Shown here: one piece after another, positions 41,737 to 50,647 of the stretch
How the letters are laid out: each line of letters begins with the position of its first letter
Position numbering within the stretch: position 1 is the first letter of the stretch
Assembly: GCA_905214925.1 (NCBI GenBank)
Contig: CAJMOB010000025.1
Span: forward strand, 1 to 51,950
Length of the DNA stretch: 51,950 nt
Direction of reading: 5' to 3'
Source of the DNA: Scybalomonas sp905214925
Lineage (GTDB): Bacteria; Bacillota; Clostridia; Lachnospirales; Lachnospiraceae
Made by a program: the position numbers and the translations under genes
The notes under the pieces: model-generated
What the model saw: only the letters and a program-made list of their open reading frames with translations
The model's database searches: none
What the model was told of the DNA's origin: nothing

Positions 41737-42234
41737 ATGGAGAATGAAAAACGCGATCGCATTAATGAAATATTACATCATAAACAATTTCTTAGTTATT
41801 TAAAAGAAAATGAAAAGGCAGAAGAAAATAGGGTTTTTTGTAAACATCAAATAGAGCATTTTTTAGATGTAGCAAGAATTGCTTATATTAAAATATTAGA
41901 AGAAGGGGAACCTAATAAAAAAGAGATTGTCTATGGGATGGCATTATTACATGATATTGGAAAGCATAGGCAGTATTTCTATGGCATTCCTCATGAAGTT
42001 GCAAGTGCTGAGCTGTCAGAAGAAATTTTAGTGGATTGTGGATATGAGGAAGAAGAGAGAGAACAAATAAAAACTGCCATTTTAAATCATAGAACAAAAC
42101 CAACAAAGCAAAGTGATGTCTTATCCAGAATTTTATATGAAGCGGATAAGCAGTCAAGAAATTGTTTCTTTTGTAAAGCACAAAAAGAGTGCCATTGGAG
42201 TGAAGAAAAGAAAAATAAACGTATTCTTTTATAA
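41737..42234 (+). CDS. HD-domain phosphohydrolase-like protein in the folate operon
   Basis: A 165-residue protein with the metal-binding HD signature: His in CKHQIEHFLDVARI, LLHDIGKH, and a later ILNHRTK and YEADKQSR. HD proteins are metal-dependent phosphohydrolases, often on nucleotides. It lies between folC and folP. No GTP cyclohydrolase I gene is in this window, and the enzyme removing pyrophosphate from dihydroneopterin triphosphate is often unidentified in Firmicutes, so this is a candidate (inference). Start at 41737 was chosen for the AAAGGAA site; the longer frame overlaps folC. Confidence 0.82.
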   Translation: MENEKRDRINEILHHKQFLSYLKENEKAEENRVFCKHQIEHFLDVARIAYIKILEEGEPNKKEIVYGMALLHDIGKHRQYFYGIPHEVASAELSEEILVDCGYEEEEREQIKTAILNHRTKPTKQSDVLSRILYEADKQSRNCFFCKAQKECHWSEEKKNKRILL

Positions 42235-42322
42235 GTGTTTGCACAAATCCATAATGGTACATAATACGATAAAAATGGCTAGGAAGATACGACTAGAAAA
42301 TAAAAAGAATAGGAGAACATAG

Positions 42323-43129
42323 ATGAGAATTGGTAACCGAGAATTTGATTTTAAGAATAATGCTTATATTATGGGGATTTTAAATGTAACCCCAGATTCT
42401 TTTTCCGATGGAGGAAAGTTTGATGGAATGGATCGAGCGTTAAAACAAGCAGAAAAAATGATAGAAGAAGGAGCGGATATTTTAGATATCGGCGGAGAAT
42501 CTACAAGACCAAATTATACATTTGTACCAGTAGAAGAAGAGATCGAGCGGGTGGCGCCAGTAATTGAAAAGATAAAAAGTAATTTTGATATTCCAATTTC
42601 CCTTGACACTTATAAAGCAGAGGTAGCCGAAGCTGGAATAAAAGTAGGTGTCGATCTCATCAATGATATCTGGGGATTAAAATGGGATGAAAAGATGGCG
42701 CAAATTGTTGGAACATACCAAGTTCCTATTTGTATTATGCACAATAGAAAAAATACAGAATATGAAAACTTTTTAAGTGATGTGATGGACGATTTAATAG
42801 AAAGCGTTACCATTGCAAAAAGGGCAGGGATTAAAGAAGAAAATATTATTTTAGATCCAGGAATTGGATTTGCAAAGTCATTAGAACAAAACTTATATCT
42901 TATGAATCATTTAGAACGATTATTAGAGCTTCCTTATCCAGTGCTTTTAGGGACTTCAAGAAAGTCTATGATCGGTCTTACTCTTGATTTACCAGTGGGA
43001 GAAAGAGAAGAAGGAACGATTGTAACAACCGTGATTGGATATGAAAAAGGCTGTCGAATCTTTCGAGTTCACGATGTGAAGAAAAATAAGAGGGCATTAC
43101 AAATGGCAGAAGCCATTTATCGGGCTTAG
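42323..43129 (+). CDS. folP: Dihydropteroate synthase
   Basis: Joins p-aminobenzoate to hydroxymethyl-dihydropterin pyrophosphate; the sulfonamide target. TIM-barrel motifs are IMGILNVTPDSFSDGG, GADILDIGGESTRP, PISLDTYKAEVA, NDIWGL, DPGIGFAKS, LLGTSRKS and the C-terminal RVHDVK. Length of 268 residues is standard. The adjacent folB-folK fusion supplies its pterin substrate. Confidence 0.97.
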   Translation: MRIGNREFDFKNNAYIMGILNVTPDSFSDGGKFDGMDRALKQAEKMIEEGADILDIGGESTRPNYTFVPVEEEIERVAPVIEKIKSNFDIPISLDTYKAEVAEAGIKVGVDLINDIWGLKWDEKMAQIVGTYQVPICIMHNRKNTEYENFLSDVMDDLIESVTIAKRAGIKEENIILDPGIGFAKSLEQNLYLMNHLERLLELPYPVLLGTSRKSMIGLTLDLPVGEREEGTIVTTVIGYEKGCRIFRVHDVKKNKRALQMAEAIYRA

Positions 43130-43212
43130 TGAGAGAAAGAGGGAAAAACTTTCTTAGGAAGCAAAATACAAAAGAAAAGGGGAAATAAAAAGGATGAAAA
43201 CAGGAGAAATTT

Positions 43213-44022
43213 ATGGATCAGATTCGCATTGAAAATTTAGAAATATTCGCGCACCATGGTGTGTTTCCAGAGGAAAATGTGTTAGGACAGAAATTCATCG
43301 TTTCTGCAATATTGGAAACCGATACGAGAAAAGCTGGAAAAACAGATGACTTAGAACAATCCATTCATTATGGACTTGTCAGTGAAGACATTAAGAAGAT
43401 TTTAGAAGAAAATACTTATCAATTGCTAGAGAGAATCGCGGAGGTAGTCTGTGAGGAGTTATTAAAGAAGTATAAACTTTTAAAAGGGATTACATTGGAG
43501 ATAAAAAAGCCATGGGCCCCTCTGTTGCTGCCAGTGGAGTCGGTATCGGTGAAAATACATAGACAATGGAATCAAGTATTCCTTGCCTTAGGATCGAATT
43601 TAGGGGATAGAAAACAGTATTTAGATTTAGCCGTAGCGCGCTTTAAAGAAAGAGAAGATACAAGAGTAAAAAAAGTAGCAGAGTATATAGCAACCGAGCC
43701 TTATGGAGAATATGCAAAATATGAGTTTTTAAATAGTTGTATGGAAATGGAAACGCTGCTGACACCAGAAGAATTGTTGGAAGTTTGTCATAACATTGAG
43801 CAAGAAGGGCAAAGAGAGAGAACGATTCATTGGGGACCAAGAACTCTTGATATTGATATTTTATTTTATAATGAAGAGATTATTGGAACGCCTGAACTTA
43901 TCATTCCTCATCCAGAGATTGAAAAGAGAGGTTTTGTATTAGGACCAATGTGTGAAATTGCCCCTTATTATCGTCATACTATTAGTAAAAAGACGATGAA
44001 ACAGTTATTAGAAGAGTTATAA
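43213..44022 (+). CDS. folBK: FolB-FolK fusion: dihydroneopterin aldolase and HPPK
   Basis: Bifunctional folate enzyme. Residues 1-118 are dihydroneopterin aldolase (IRIENLEIFAHHGVFPEENV, and the conserved Lys in LEIKKPWAPL). Residues 120-269 are hydroxymethyl-dihydropterin pyrophosphokinase (VFLALGSNLGDRKQYLDLAV, EFLNSC, and HWGPRTLDIDILFYN with the Mg-binding Asp pair, then IPHPEIEKRGFVLGP). The fusion delivers the pterin directly to FolP, encoded just upstream. A GGAG-containing site lies before the ATG. Confidence 0.96.
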   Translation: MDQIRIENLEIFAHHGVFPEENVLGQKFIVSAILETDTRKAGKTDDLEQSIHYGLVSEDIKKILEENTYQLLERIAEVVCEELLKKYKLLKGITLEIKKPWAPLLLPVESVSVKIHRQWNQVFLALGSNLGDRKQYLDLAVARFKEREDTRVKKVAEYIATEPYGEYAKYEFLNSCMEMETLLTPEELLEVCHNIEQEGQRERTIHWGPRTLDIDILFYNEEIIGTPELIIPHPEIEKRGFVLGPMCEIAPYYRHTISKKTMKQLLEEL

Positions 44023-44064
44023 ACATATAAAAGCAAGAAAAAGAGTCCCAAAAGGAGAAAATGA

Positions 44065-45198
44065 ATGATTGAGTTAAGTGAAACAAGAAAAAAAATTGAT
44101 GCGGTTGATCGCCAGATCGTTGCATTGTTTGAAGAGAGAATGCGACTTGGAAGCGATGTGGCAGAATACAAACGTGCCGTTGGAAAACCAATTCTTGATA
44201 AAGAGCGAGAAGCGGAAAAAATTCGTACTATGCAAGAACTAGCCACAACGGATTTTAATAAAAAAGCGGTAGCAGAATTATTTCATCAGTTGATGTCATT
44301 AAGTCGCAAATATCAATATACATTGATTGGTGAAGAAAAAAGTGATGTTGAGAAACAGTTTGAAATGGTGGAACAGCTTCCAATGGAAGAAAAAATGAAC
44401 ATTGTATATCAAGGAGTTCCAGGAGCATATAGTGAACAATGTGTTTGCCAATACTTTGGAGAAAACGTTACAAGGTTTCATGTAGAGCAGTTTAAAGATG
44501 TTATGGAAGTATTAGAAAGAGGAGAGGCCACGTATGGAGTCCTTCCAATTGAAAATTCCTCTGCTGGAACGGTGAGCGGAATTTATGATCTGTTGACCCA
44601 GTATGAAGATCTTTGTATTGTTGGAGAGGAAATTGTAAAAGTGGAGCACGCGTTATTAGGAAGTGAGGATGCAACTTGTGACACGATTCAAGATGTGTAT
44701 TCTCATCCACAAGGAATTATACAAAGTCAGGCGTATTTAGAAAAGCACGGATTTCAAGCCCATGAAGTTTCCAATACAGCAAAGGCGGCTAAGATGGTTG
44801 CTAGTTTCCATGACAAAACAAAGGCGGCAATTGCAAGCGAAAGAGCAGGACAGCTTTATGGACTCAAAATAATTGAGAAGTCCATTAATACCGAGAAGGG
44901 AAATAGTACACGTTTTATTATTTTAAGAAAAGGAAGAATGTATCGAAAAGATGCAAAGAAAATTACAATCAGTTTTTCTTTGCCACATGAAACAGGATCT
45001 CTTTATGAAATATTATCAAATGTAATACATAATGATCTCAACATGACAAGAATTGAATCGAGACCTTTGGAAAATCATCCATGGAAATATCGTTTCTTTG
45101 TTGACTTTGTTGGAAATTTAATGGAGCCAGCAGTAAAAAATGCTTGTACTGCAATCTGTAAAGAGGCGATTGATTTTAAGGTGCTTGGTAATTATTAA
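44065..45198 (+). CDS. pheA: Chorismate mutase-prephenate dehydratase (P-protein)
   Basis: Bifunctional enzyme of phenylalanine synthesis. An AroQ-type chorismate mutase occupies about residues 1-90 (RKKIDAVDRQIVALFEERM). Prephenate dehydratase covers about 112-290 (VYQGVPGAYSEQCVCQYFG, VLPIENSSAGTV, and NSTRFIIL with the catalytic Thr-Arg-Phe). A C-terminal ACT domain carries the phenylalanine-binding ESRP. Length of 377 residues is normal. Shared chorismate use could explain its place beside folate genes. No T-box or leader peptide was seen in the 42-base gap. Confidence 0.96.
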   Translation: MIELSETRKKIDAVDRQIVALFEERMRLGSDVAEYKRAVGKPILDKEREAEKIRTMQELATTDFNKKAVAELFHQLMSLSRKYQYTLIGEEKSDVEKQFEMVEQLPMEEKMNIVYQGVPGAYSEQCVCQYFGENVTRFHVEQFKDVMEVLERGEATYGVLPIENSSAGTVSGIYDLLTQYEDLCIVGEEIVKVEHALLGSEDATCDTIQDVYSHPQGIIQSQAYLEKHGFQAHEVSNTAKAAKMVASFHDKTKAAIASERAGQLYGLKIIEKSINTEKGNSTRFIILRKGRMYRKDAKKITISFSLPHETGSLYEILSNVIHNDLNMTRIESRPLENHPWKYRFFVDFVGNLMEPAVKNACTAICKEAIDFKVLGNY

Positions 45199-45215
45199 AA
45201 AAGGGAAGTGATAGT

Positions 45216-46751
45216 ATGTCATACATTATGTTTGGGGCGATTGATGTAGGTTCTACCGATGTTTCTCTTACTATCTATGAAATATCGGAGAAACTAGGCA
45301 TAAAAAAAGTGGATTATATTAGTCATATTATTGAATTAGGAGTGGATAGCTATCAGTTCGGTACGATCCGCTATGAGTTGGTGGAGGAACTTTGTGAAGT
45401 CCTTCAAGAATTTAAAGCAAAATTACAAGAATATAAAGTAAAAGACTACCGCGCTTATGCTACAAGCGCGGTAAGAGAAGCGGATAATGGAGAGATGATT
45501 CTTGATCAGATTCAAACAAAAACAGGACTTGTTGTACAGACTCTTAGCAATTCAGAAATTCGATTGCTCACTTATAAAGCGATTATTAACCAGAAAGTGG
45601 ATTTTAATAAAACACTTCAAAAAAATACAGCGATGATTGATATCGGTTCTGGAAGTGTACAAATTTCTTTATTTGATAAACAACATATGCAGTTGACACA
45701 AAATCTTAGAATCGGTTCTTTAAGACTTCGAGAAATGTTTAGCCATATAAGGGAAAAAAACAGTGTCGTTGGAAAGTTAATGGAAGAGTATGTGAGTAAC
45801 GAAATTGATACCTTTCGAACTATGTATATGAAAGATAAGGAATTTAAAAATATTATCGCGGTGGGAGATGAAATTGTTAATATCGTAAAATGCGCACCAG
45901 AACTTCATATTACCAATTATATTGATCGAGAGCAGATGGTATACATTTGTAATAAATTAAAGAAGTATACAGCAGAAGAACTCTATCTTCATTATGGAGT
46001 AGCAAGGGAGATGGCAAGTCTTTTATTATATTCTGCAAATCTTTATCGAATGTTTTTACAAAAAGCAAAAGCAGAATCTATTTGGATTCCTTATGTGACG
46101 ACTTGTGATGGAATTGCGATTGGTTATGCAGAAAAACATTGCAACTATACATTACCACATGATTTTAAAGAAGATATTTTAGCCGAAGCAAGAAATATTG
46201 CAAAGCGATACAAATCCGATCTCATCCATATAGAATGTGTGGAATCGTTTGCAATGGAAATTTTTGATGTTACAAAGAAAATTCATGGATTGAAGAAAAA
46301 AGAACGTTTACTATTACATTTAGCGACGATTTTGCATAGTTGTGGTAAATTCATTAATATGAATGATTCTTCTGAAAACTCGTATCATATTATTATGTCG
46401 ACAGAAATTATTGGGTTATCACATATCGAGCGAGAAATGGTAGCAAACATCGTATATTATAATAAAGAGGAACTTCCAAGTTATAAGGAAATGCAAAAGT
46501 CCATATCTGCGGAAGAATATCGAGTGATTGCAAAACTATCTGCTATTTTAAGAATCTCAAATGCGTTAGATCGTGGACATCAACAAAAAATTCAACAATA
46601 TACAGTTACACTAAAAGAGAATGAACTTCTAATTGTAGCGGATACGCCGATGGATATTACATTAGAAATTGGATTATTTAAAGAAAAATGTGATTATTTT
46701 GAAAAAGTGTATGGAATCCGTCCCGTATTACGTCAGAAAAGGAGGATCTAA
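45216..46751 (+). CDS. ppx: Exopolyphosphatase/pppGpp phosphohydrolase family with HD domain
   Basis: Degrades polyphosphate or pppGpp. The ASKHA-type fold begins GAIDVGSTDVSLTIYE, continues with TSAVREA and MIDIGSGSVQISLFD, and the C-terminal third (about 320-511) is an HD-like helical domain (LLHLATILHSCGKFINMNDS). Length of 511 residues matches full-length Ppx/GppA proteins. It ends 2 bases before ppk1, so kinase and phosphatase are made together, which keeps polyphosphate turnover balanced. Confidence 0.93.
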   Translation: MSYIMFGAIDVGSTDVSLTIYEISEKLGIKKVDYISHIIELGVDSYQFGTIRYELVEELCEVLQEFKAKLQEYKVKDYRAYATSAVREADNGEMILDQIQTKTGLVVQTLSNSEIRLLTYKAIINQKVDFNKTLQKNTAMIDIGSGSVQISLFDKQHMQLTQNLRIGSLRLREMFSHIREKNSVVGKLMEEYVSNEIDTFRTMYMKDKEFKNIIAVGDEIVNIVKCAPELHITNYIDREQMVYICNKLKKYTAEELYLHYGVAREMASLLLYSANLYRMFLQKAKAESIWIPYVTTCDGIAIGYAEKHCNYTLPHDFKEDILAEARNIAKRYKSDLIHIECVESFAMEIFDVTKKIHGLKKKERLLLHLATILHSCGKFINMNDSSENSYHIIMSTEIIGLSHIEREMVANIVYYNKEELPSYKEMQKSISAEEYRVIAKLSAILRISNALDRGHQQKIQQYTVTLKENELLIVADTPMDITLEIGLFKEKCDYFEKVYGIRPVLRQKRRI

Positions 46752-46753
46752 GT

Positions 46754-48904
46754 ATGGGGAATAAAACAATCTTTGGAAAATCAGAAAATTTTTGGAACCG
46801 TGAAATCAGCTGGTTAGAGTTTAATTACCGTGTATTAAGCGAAGCAAGAGATGTGACGATTCCGCTTTTTGAGAGGATGAAGTTTTTAAGCATTACAGCG
46901 TCAAACTTAGATGAGTTCTTTATGATTCGTATTGCTTCTTTAAAAGATATGGTTCATGCCGGATATCGGAAAAAAGATATTGCAGGTATGACGGCCAGTG
47001 AACAATTAAAGGCATTAATCCCTAGAACACATAAATTCACGAAAGTACAGTATGAAACATATAAACAACAGCTATTACCTGCACTGGCAGCAGAAGGGCT
47101 TCACCTTATTGCTGGTCATGAACAATTGACAAAAGGACAAGAACTGTATTTAGATGAGTTGTTTCAAAAGGAAATTTATCCAGTATTGACTCCAATGGCG
47201 GTGGATTCCTCAAGACCATTTCCACTTATTCGAAATAAAACGTTAAATATCGGCGCATTAATTGTCAATCATGAAAAAGGAAAAGAGGCGGAATTTGCCA
47301 CGGTGCAAGTCCCTGATGTTCTTCCGAGGGTAATCTCTGTTCCTTCAGAAGATGGAAAAAAGAATGCTATTTTGTTGGAAGAAATTATTGAGCGAAATTT
47401 ACAACAGCTTTTTGTGAACTGTGAAATTTTATGTGCCCACCCTTACCGAATTATTCGAAATGCAGATTTGAGTATTGATGAAGAAGAGGCCGCCGACTTA
47501 TTAAAAGAAATTGAGAAAAAGCTAAAGAAACGGCAATGGGGAGAAGTGATCAAGCTAGAAGTGGAAGCAAATATAGACGAGAATTTGCTGAAAATTTTAA
47601 AGAAAGAGTTTGATGTATCCGAAGAAAGTATTTATGAAATTGATGGTCCATTGGATTTGAAATTTTTAATGAAAGTCTATGGAATGGAAGGATTTGAACA
47701 TCTAAAATTTCCTGTTCATCGACCACAGCCACTTACAACATTAAATCAAGAAGAAAATTTATTCACACAGATTAAGAGAAAAGATATTTTAATTCATCTA
47801 CCATATGATTCCTTTGACCCTGTTGTAGAATTTGTGAAACAGGCTGCAAAAGATAAAGATGTCTTAGCCATTAAGCAGACACTATATCGTGTCAGTGGAA
47901 ATTCACCAATTGTAGCCGCTCTTGCAAAAGCGGCTGAAAATGGAAAACAAGTGACCGTTCTTGTGGAATTAAAAGCCCGATTTGACGAGGAAAATAATAT
48001 TAACTGGGCAAAGGCGCTTGAAAAAGCCGGTTGTCATGTTATTTATGGATTAATTGGATTAAAAACCCATAGTAAGATTACACTTGTTGTAAGAAGAGAA
48101 GAAGATGGAATTAAGCGATATGTGCATCTTGGAACGGGAAACTATAATGATATTACAGCAAAACTTTATACCGATATGGGAATTTTAACAGCAAATGATT
48201 CCATTGGGGAAGATGCAACAGCGGTGTTTAATATGCTTTCTGGCTATTCAGAACCGTCAAAATGGAATCATCTTTTGGTAGCACCTATTTGGTTAAGAGA
48301 TAGTTTTTTACGTCTGATTCAAAGGGAGATAGCCAATGCAAAAGCAGGAAGAAAAGCGCATATTATTGCCAAAATGAACTCTCTTTGTGACGCGAAAATT
48401 ATTGAGGCACTTTATGAAGCTTCTTTTGCAGGGGTAAAGATTGAACTGATTGTCCGAGGGATTTGTTGTTTAAAAACAGAACTTCCAGAAATTAGCGAAA
48501 ATATTACTGTGCGCTCTATTGTTGGAACATTTTTAGAGCATAGCCGTATTTTTTATTTTTATAATGGTGGGGAAGAAGAAGTCTATATGGGAAGTGCAGA
48601 CTGGATGCCTCGAAACCTTGATAAGCGTGTCGAGATCGTATTCCCAGTTTTAGATGAAGATTTAAAAAAACAAGTAATTGAAATCGTGCAGATTCAATTA
48701 AAAGATAATAAGAAAGCTCATATTTTGAAACAAGATGGTTCTTATGAGAAAGTAAAACCATTAGAAGGAGAAAAGCCACTGAACTCCCAAGAGTATTTTG
48801 TAAAACAGGCAAAGAAAAGACAAAAAGGACAAAAAGAAGAGCAAGTGCGTATTTTTAAACCAGCATTGCCTGTGGGAGAGTTCGACCTTAACAAAATAGA
48901 GTAA
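46754..48904 (+). CDS. ppk1: Polyphosphate kinase 1
   Basis: Makes polyphosphate from ATP reversibly at the membrane. N-terminal domain (FWNREISWLEFNYRVLSEAR, ASNLDEFFMIR), head domain, and two phospholipase-D-like catalytic domains. His439 in LKTHSKITLVV is the likely autophosphorylated residue; VHLGTGNYND and YMGSADWMPRNLDKRVEIVF are conserved. Length of 716 residues is typical. It is the last gene of the folate/aromatic/polyphosphate run. Confidence 0.97.
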   Translation: MGNKTIFGKSENFWNREISWLEFNYRVLSEARDVTIPLFERMKFLSITASNLDEFFMIRIASLKDMVHAGYRKKDIAGMTASEQLKALIPRTHKFTKVQYETYKQQLLPALAAEGLHLIAGHEQLTKGQELYLDELFQKEIYPVLTPMAVDSSRPFPLIRNKTLNIGALIVNHEKGKEAEFATVQVPDVLPRVISVPSEDGKKNAILLEEIIERNLQQLFVNCEILCAHPYRIIRNADLSIDEEEAADLLKEIEKKLKKRQWGEVIKLEVEANIDENLLKILKKEFDVSEESIYEIDGPLDLKFLMKVYGMEGFEHLKFPVHRPQPLTTLNQEENLFTQIKRKDILIHLPYDSFDPVVEFVKQAAKDKDVLAIKQTLYRVSGNSPIVAALAKAAENGKQVTVLVELKARFDEENNINWAKALEKAGCHVIYGLIGLKTHSKITLVVRREEDGIKRYVHLGTGNYNDITAKLYTDMGILTANDSIGEDATAVFNMLSGYSEPSKWNHLLVAPIWLRDSFLRLIQREIANAKAGRKAHIIAKMNSLCDAKIIEALYEASFAGVKIELIVRGICCLKTELPEISENITVRSIVGTFLEHSRIFYFYNGGEEEVYMGSADWMPRNLDKRVEIVFPVLDEDLKKQVIEIVQIQLKDNKKAHILKQDGSYEKVKPLEGEKPLNSQEYFVKQAKKRQKGQKEEQVRIFKPALPVGEFDLNKIE

Positions 48905-48960
48905 AAAATATAGCATATTATAACATGAAATAGCATAAAATAAAAAAGCAGAAAAAATTG

Positions 48961-48989
48961 TTGACAGAGTAGGTGAAAGATGTTATACT
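48961..48989 (+). promoter_or_regulatory. Consensus promoter of infC-rpmI-rplT
   Basis: TTGACA (48961-48966), 17 bases, TATACT (48984-48989). It lies about 280 bases before infC, giving a long structured leader. Confidence 0.92.
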
Positions 48990-48995
48990 AACAAC

Positions 48996-49150
48996 TGTTG
49001 TGAGAACAACAAGGAACTAGAACAAGAAAGAAGAGTATCCACTCTCACCTTAGCATGAGTCAATGACTAAGCGTTCATAACTTTGATTCTCAGTATTGAG
49101 AAGTTTGTATGAATTTTGAAGTGGGTAGTCTGTCTATCCACTTTTTTTAC
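48996..49150 (+). promoter_or_regulatory. L20-type leader with attenuator terminator
   Basis: The leader ends in an intrinsic terminator (arms 49120-49128 and 49134-49142, then T-run) before infC. An earlier copy of the 3' arm, TATCCACTC at 49037-49045, can pair with the 5' arm (AGTGGGTAG), giving a mutually exclusive antiterminator. Another hairpin (TTCTCA/TGAGAA, about 49088-49103) sits between. In Bacillus subtilis this operon is shut off by ribosomal protein L20 through leader termination; position and layout match, so L20 control is inferred. Confidence 0.75.
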
Positions 49151-49153
49151 GCT

Positions 49154-49165
49154 AAGGCAACGAGT
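49154..49165. repeat. Short intergenic repeat word (copy D)
   Basis: Exact match to 5618-5629, again directly after a terminator T-run. Confidence 0.35.
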
Positions 49166-49272
49166 ACAGAGCGAGCCTAAAAGAAGGAATATACGCAAAG
49201 ACAACTTGTTTGCATAAGGCGGATATTTTTAACTAAGTAATTAAAGTATATTATATTTGGAGGTGCTTTACC

Positions 49273-49779
49273 ATAGCAGAATTAATGATCAACGAGCAAA
49301 TTAGAGACAAAGAAGTACGTGTAATCGGAGCTGACGGAGAACAGCTTGGAATTATGTCATCAAAAGAGGCGCAGAAACTCGCAAGAGAAGCAGACCTTGA
49401 CTTAGTGAAGATTGCACCAACGGCAAAACCACCAGTGTGCAAAATTATTGATTACGGTAAATATCGTTATGAACTTGCTCGCAAGGAAAAAGAAGCGAAA
49501 AAGAAACAAAAAGTCATGGACGTAAAAGAGATTCGTTTATCTCCAAATATTGATACCAATGATTTAAATACGAAAGTTAAAAACGCTAGAAAGTTCTTAG
49601 AAAAGGGCGATAAAGTGAAAGTTACACTTCGTTTCCGTGGTCGTGAATTAGCTCATGTAAATGCAAGTAAGATAATTCTTGACAATTTCGCAGAACAACT
49701 TGCAGATATTGCTGTTATCGATAAACCAGCGAAATTTGAGGGAAGAAGTATGATAATGTTTTTAACAGAAAAACGTTAA
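49273..49779 (+). CDS. infC: Translation initiation factor IF-3, apparent AUA start
   Basis: Binds the 30S subunit and checks start codon and initiator tRNA. The sequence INEQIRDKEVRVIGADGEQL begins the N-domain, and the C-domain follows the long basic linker (KEKEAKKKQKVMDVKEIRLS). The ribosome site GGAGGTG (49259-49265) is 7 nt before ATA at 49273 but 19 nt before the first ATG at 49285, so ATA is the likelier start. infC is known for AUU or other rare starts that let IF-3 repress its own translation. If ATG 49285 were used, the protein would lose four residues. Confidence 0.93.
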   Translation: MAELMINEQIRDKEVRVIGADGEQLGIMSSKEAQKLAREADLDLVKIAPTAKPPVCKIIDYGKYRYELARKEKEAKKKQKVMDVKEIRLSPNIDTNDLNTKVKNARKFLEKGDKVKVTLRFRGRELAHVNASKIILDNFAEQLADIAVIDKPAKFEGRSMIMFLTEKR

Positions 49780-49819
49780 ATTTTGAATATACAGTTTGAA
49801 TTCAAGGAGGAATATTACA

Positions 49820-50017
49820 ATGCCAAAGGTTAAAACAAGCAGAGCAGCTGCAAAACGTTTCAAAAAAACAGGTTCAGGAAAATTAAAAAGAATGAAAGCA
49901 TACAAAAGCCATATCTTAACTAAGAAATCTACAAAGAGAAAAAGAAATCTTAGAAAAGCAGCAATGGTTGATTCTACAAACGTTAAAAACATGAAGAAGA
50001 TTTTACCATACTTATAA
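49820..50017 (+). CDS. rpmI: 50S ribosomal protein L35
   Basis: Small basic protein of 65 residues starting MPKVKTSRAAAKRFKKTGSG, the L35 signature. Start at 49820 follows AGGAGG by about 9 nt; the upstream in-frame ATG at 49796 lies before that site and is not the start. It is in the conserved infC-rpmI-rplT order. Confidence 0.97.
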   Translation: MPKVKTSRAAAKRFKKTGSGKLKRMKAYKSHILTKKSTKRKRNLRKAAMVDSTNVKNMKKILPYL

Positions 50018-50039
50018 GATATAGGAGGAAGTTTGAACA

Positions 50040-50396
50040 ATGGCAAGAATTAAAGGCGGTTTAGGCGCTAAAAAAAGACACAATAGAGTATTAAAATTAG
50101 CAAAAGGTTATAGAGGAGCTAGATCTAAACAATACAGAGTTGCAAAACAATCTGTTATGAGAGCTTTAGCTACATCTTACGCTGGACGTAAACAGAGAAA
50201 ACGTCAGTTCCGTCAATTATGGATCGCTCGTATCAACGCAGCAGCTAGAATGAACGGATTATCTTACAGCAGATTAATGCACGGCTTAAAATTAGCTGGT
50301 GTTGAAATCAACAGAAAAATGCTTTCTGAAATGGCTATCAACGATGCAGAAGGTTTTGCAAAATTAGCAGAAGTTGCTAAAAGCAAATTAGCTTAG
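50040..50396 (+). CDS. rplT: 50S ribosomal protein L20
   Basis: Assembly protein of the large subunit, 118 residues, starting MARIKGGLGAKKRHNRVLKL and containing RLMHGLKLAGVEINRKMLSE. In Firmicutes L20 binds its own operon leader and represses transcription past the attenuator; the leader at 48996-49150 fits. An AGGAGG site precedes the ATG. Confidence 0.98.
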   Translation: MARIKGGLGAKKRHNRVLKLAKGYRGARSKQYRVAKQSVMRALATSYAGRKQRKRQFRQLWIARINAAARMNGLSYSRLMHGLKLAGVEINRKMLSEMAINDAEGFAKLAEVAKSKLA

Positions 50397-50460
50397 TCTC
50401 TCATCGGTTTTGTAACCATTAGCAAGCGAGCTTTTTGGAATTTTATATTGAATGTATTGA

Positions 50461-50516
50461 GTCTAGCTTTCGTATCTTAAAGTGTTTCTTTTTAAGATGC
50501 GAAGGCTAGGCTTTTT
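50461..50516 (+). terminator. Terminator of the infC-rpmI-rplT operon
   Basis: A 20-position stem (50461-50480 and 50492-50511) with wobbles only, an 11-nt loop, then five T. Confidence 0.93.
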
Positions 50517-50647
50517 CTATATTTTTTCTATGATAAGAAATGGATAGCTTTCTAAAAAAGAAAACTTTTGTTTCGAAAACCGCTTACACTTTGTTGAAAA
50601 ACGAAAAAATGATAAAAAAATATAAAAAAAGAAAGGGGAATTCATCC

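Noticed and set aside
44023..44064. T-box or Phe-codon leader before pheA
   Set aside because: Only 42 bases separate it from folBK, with no hairpin or short ORF.
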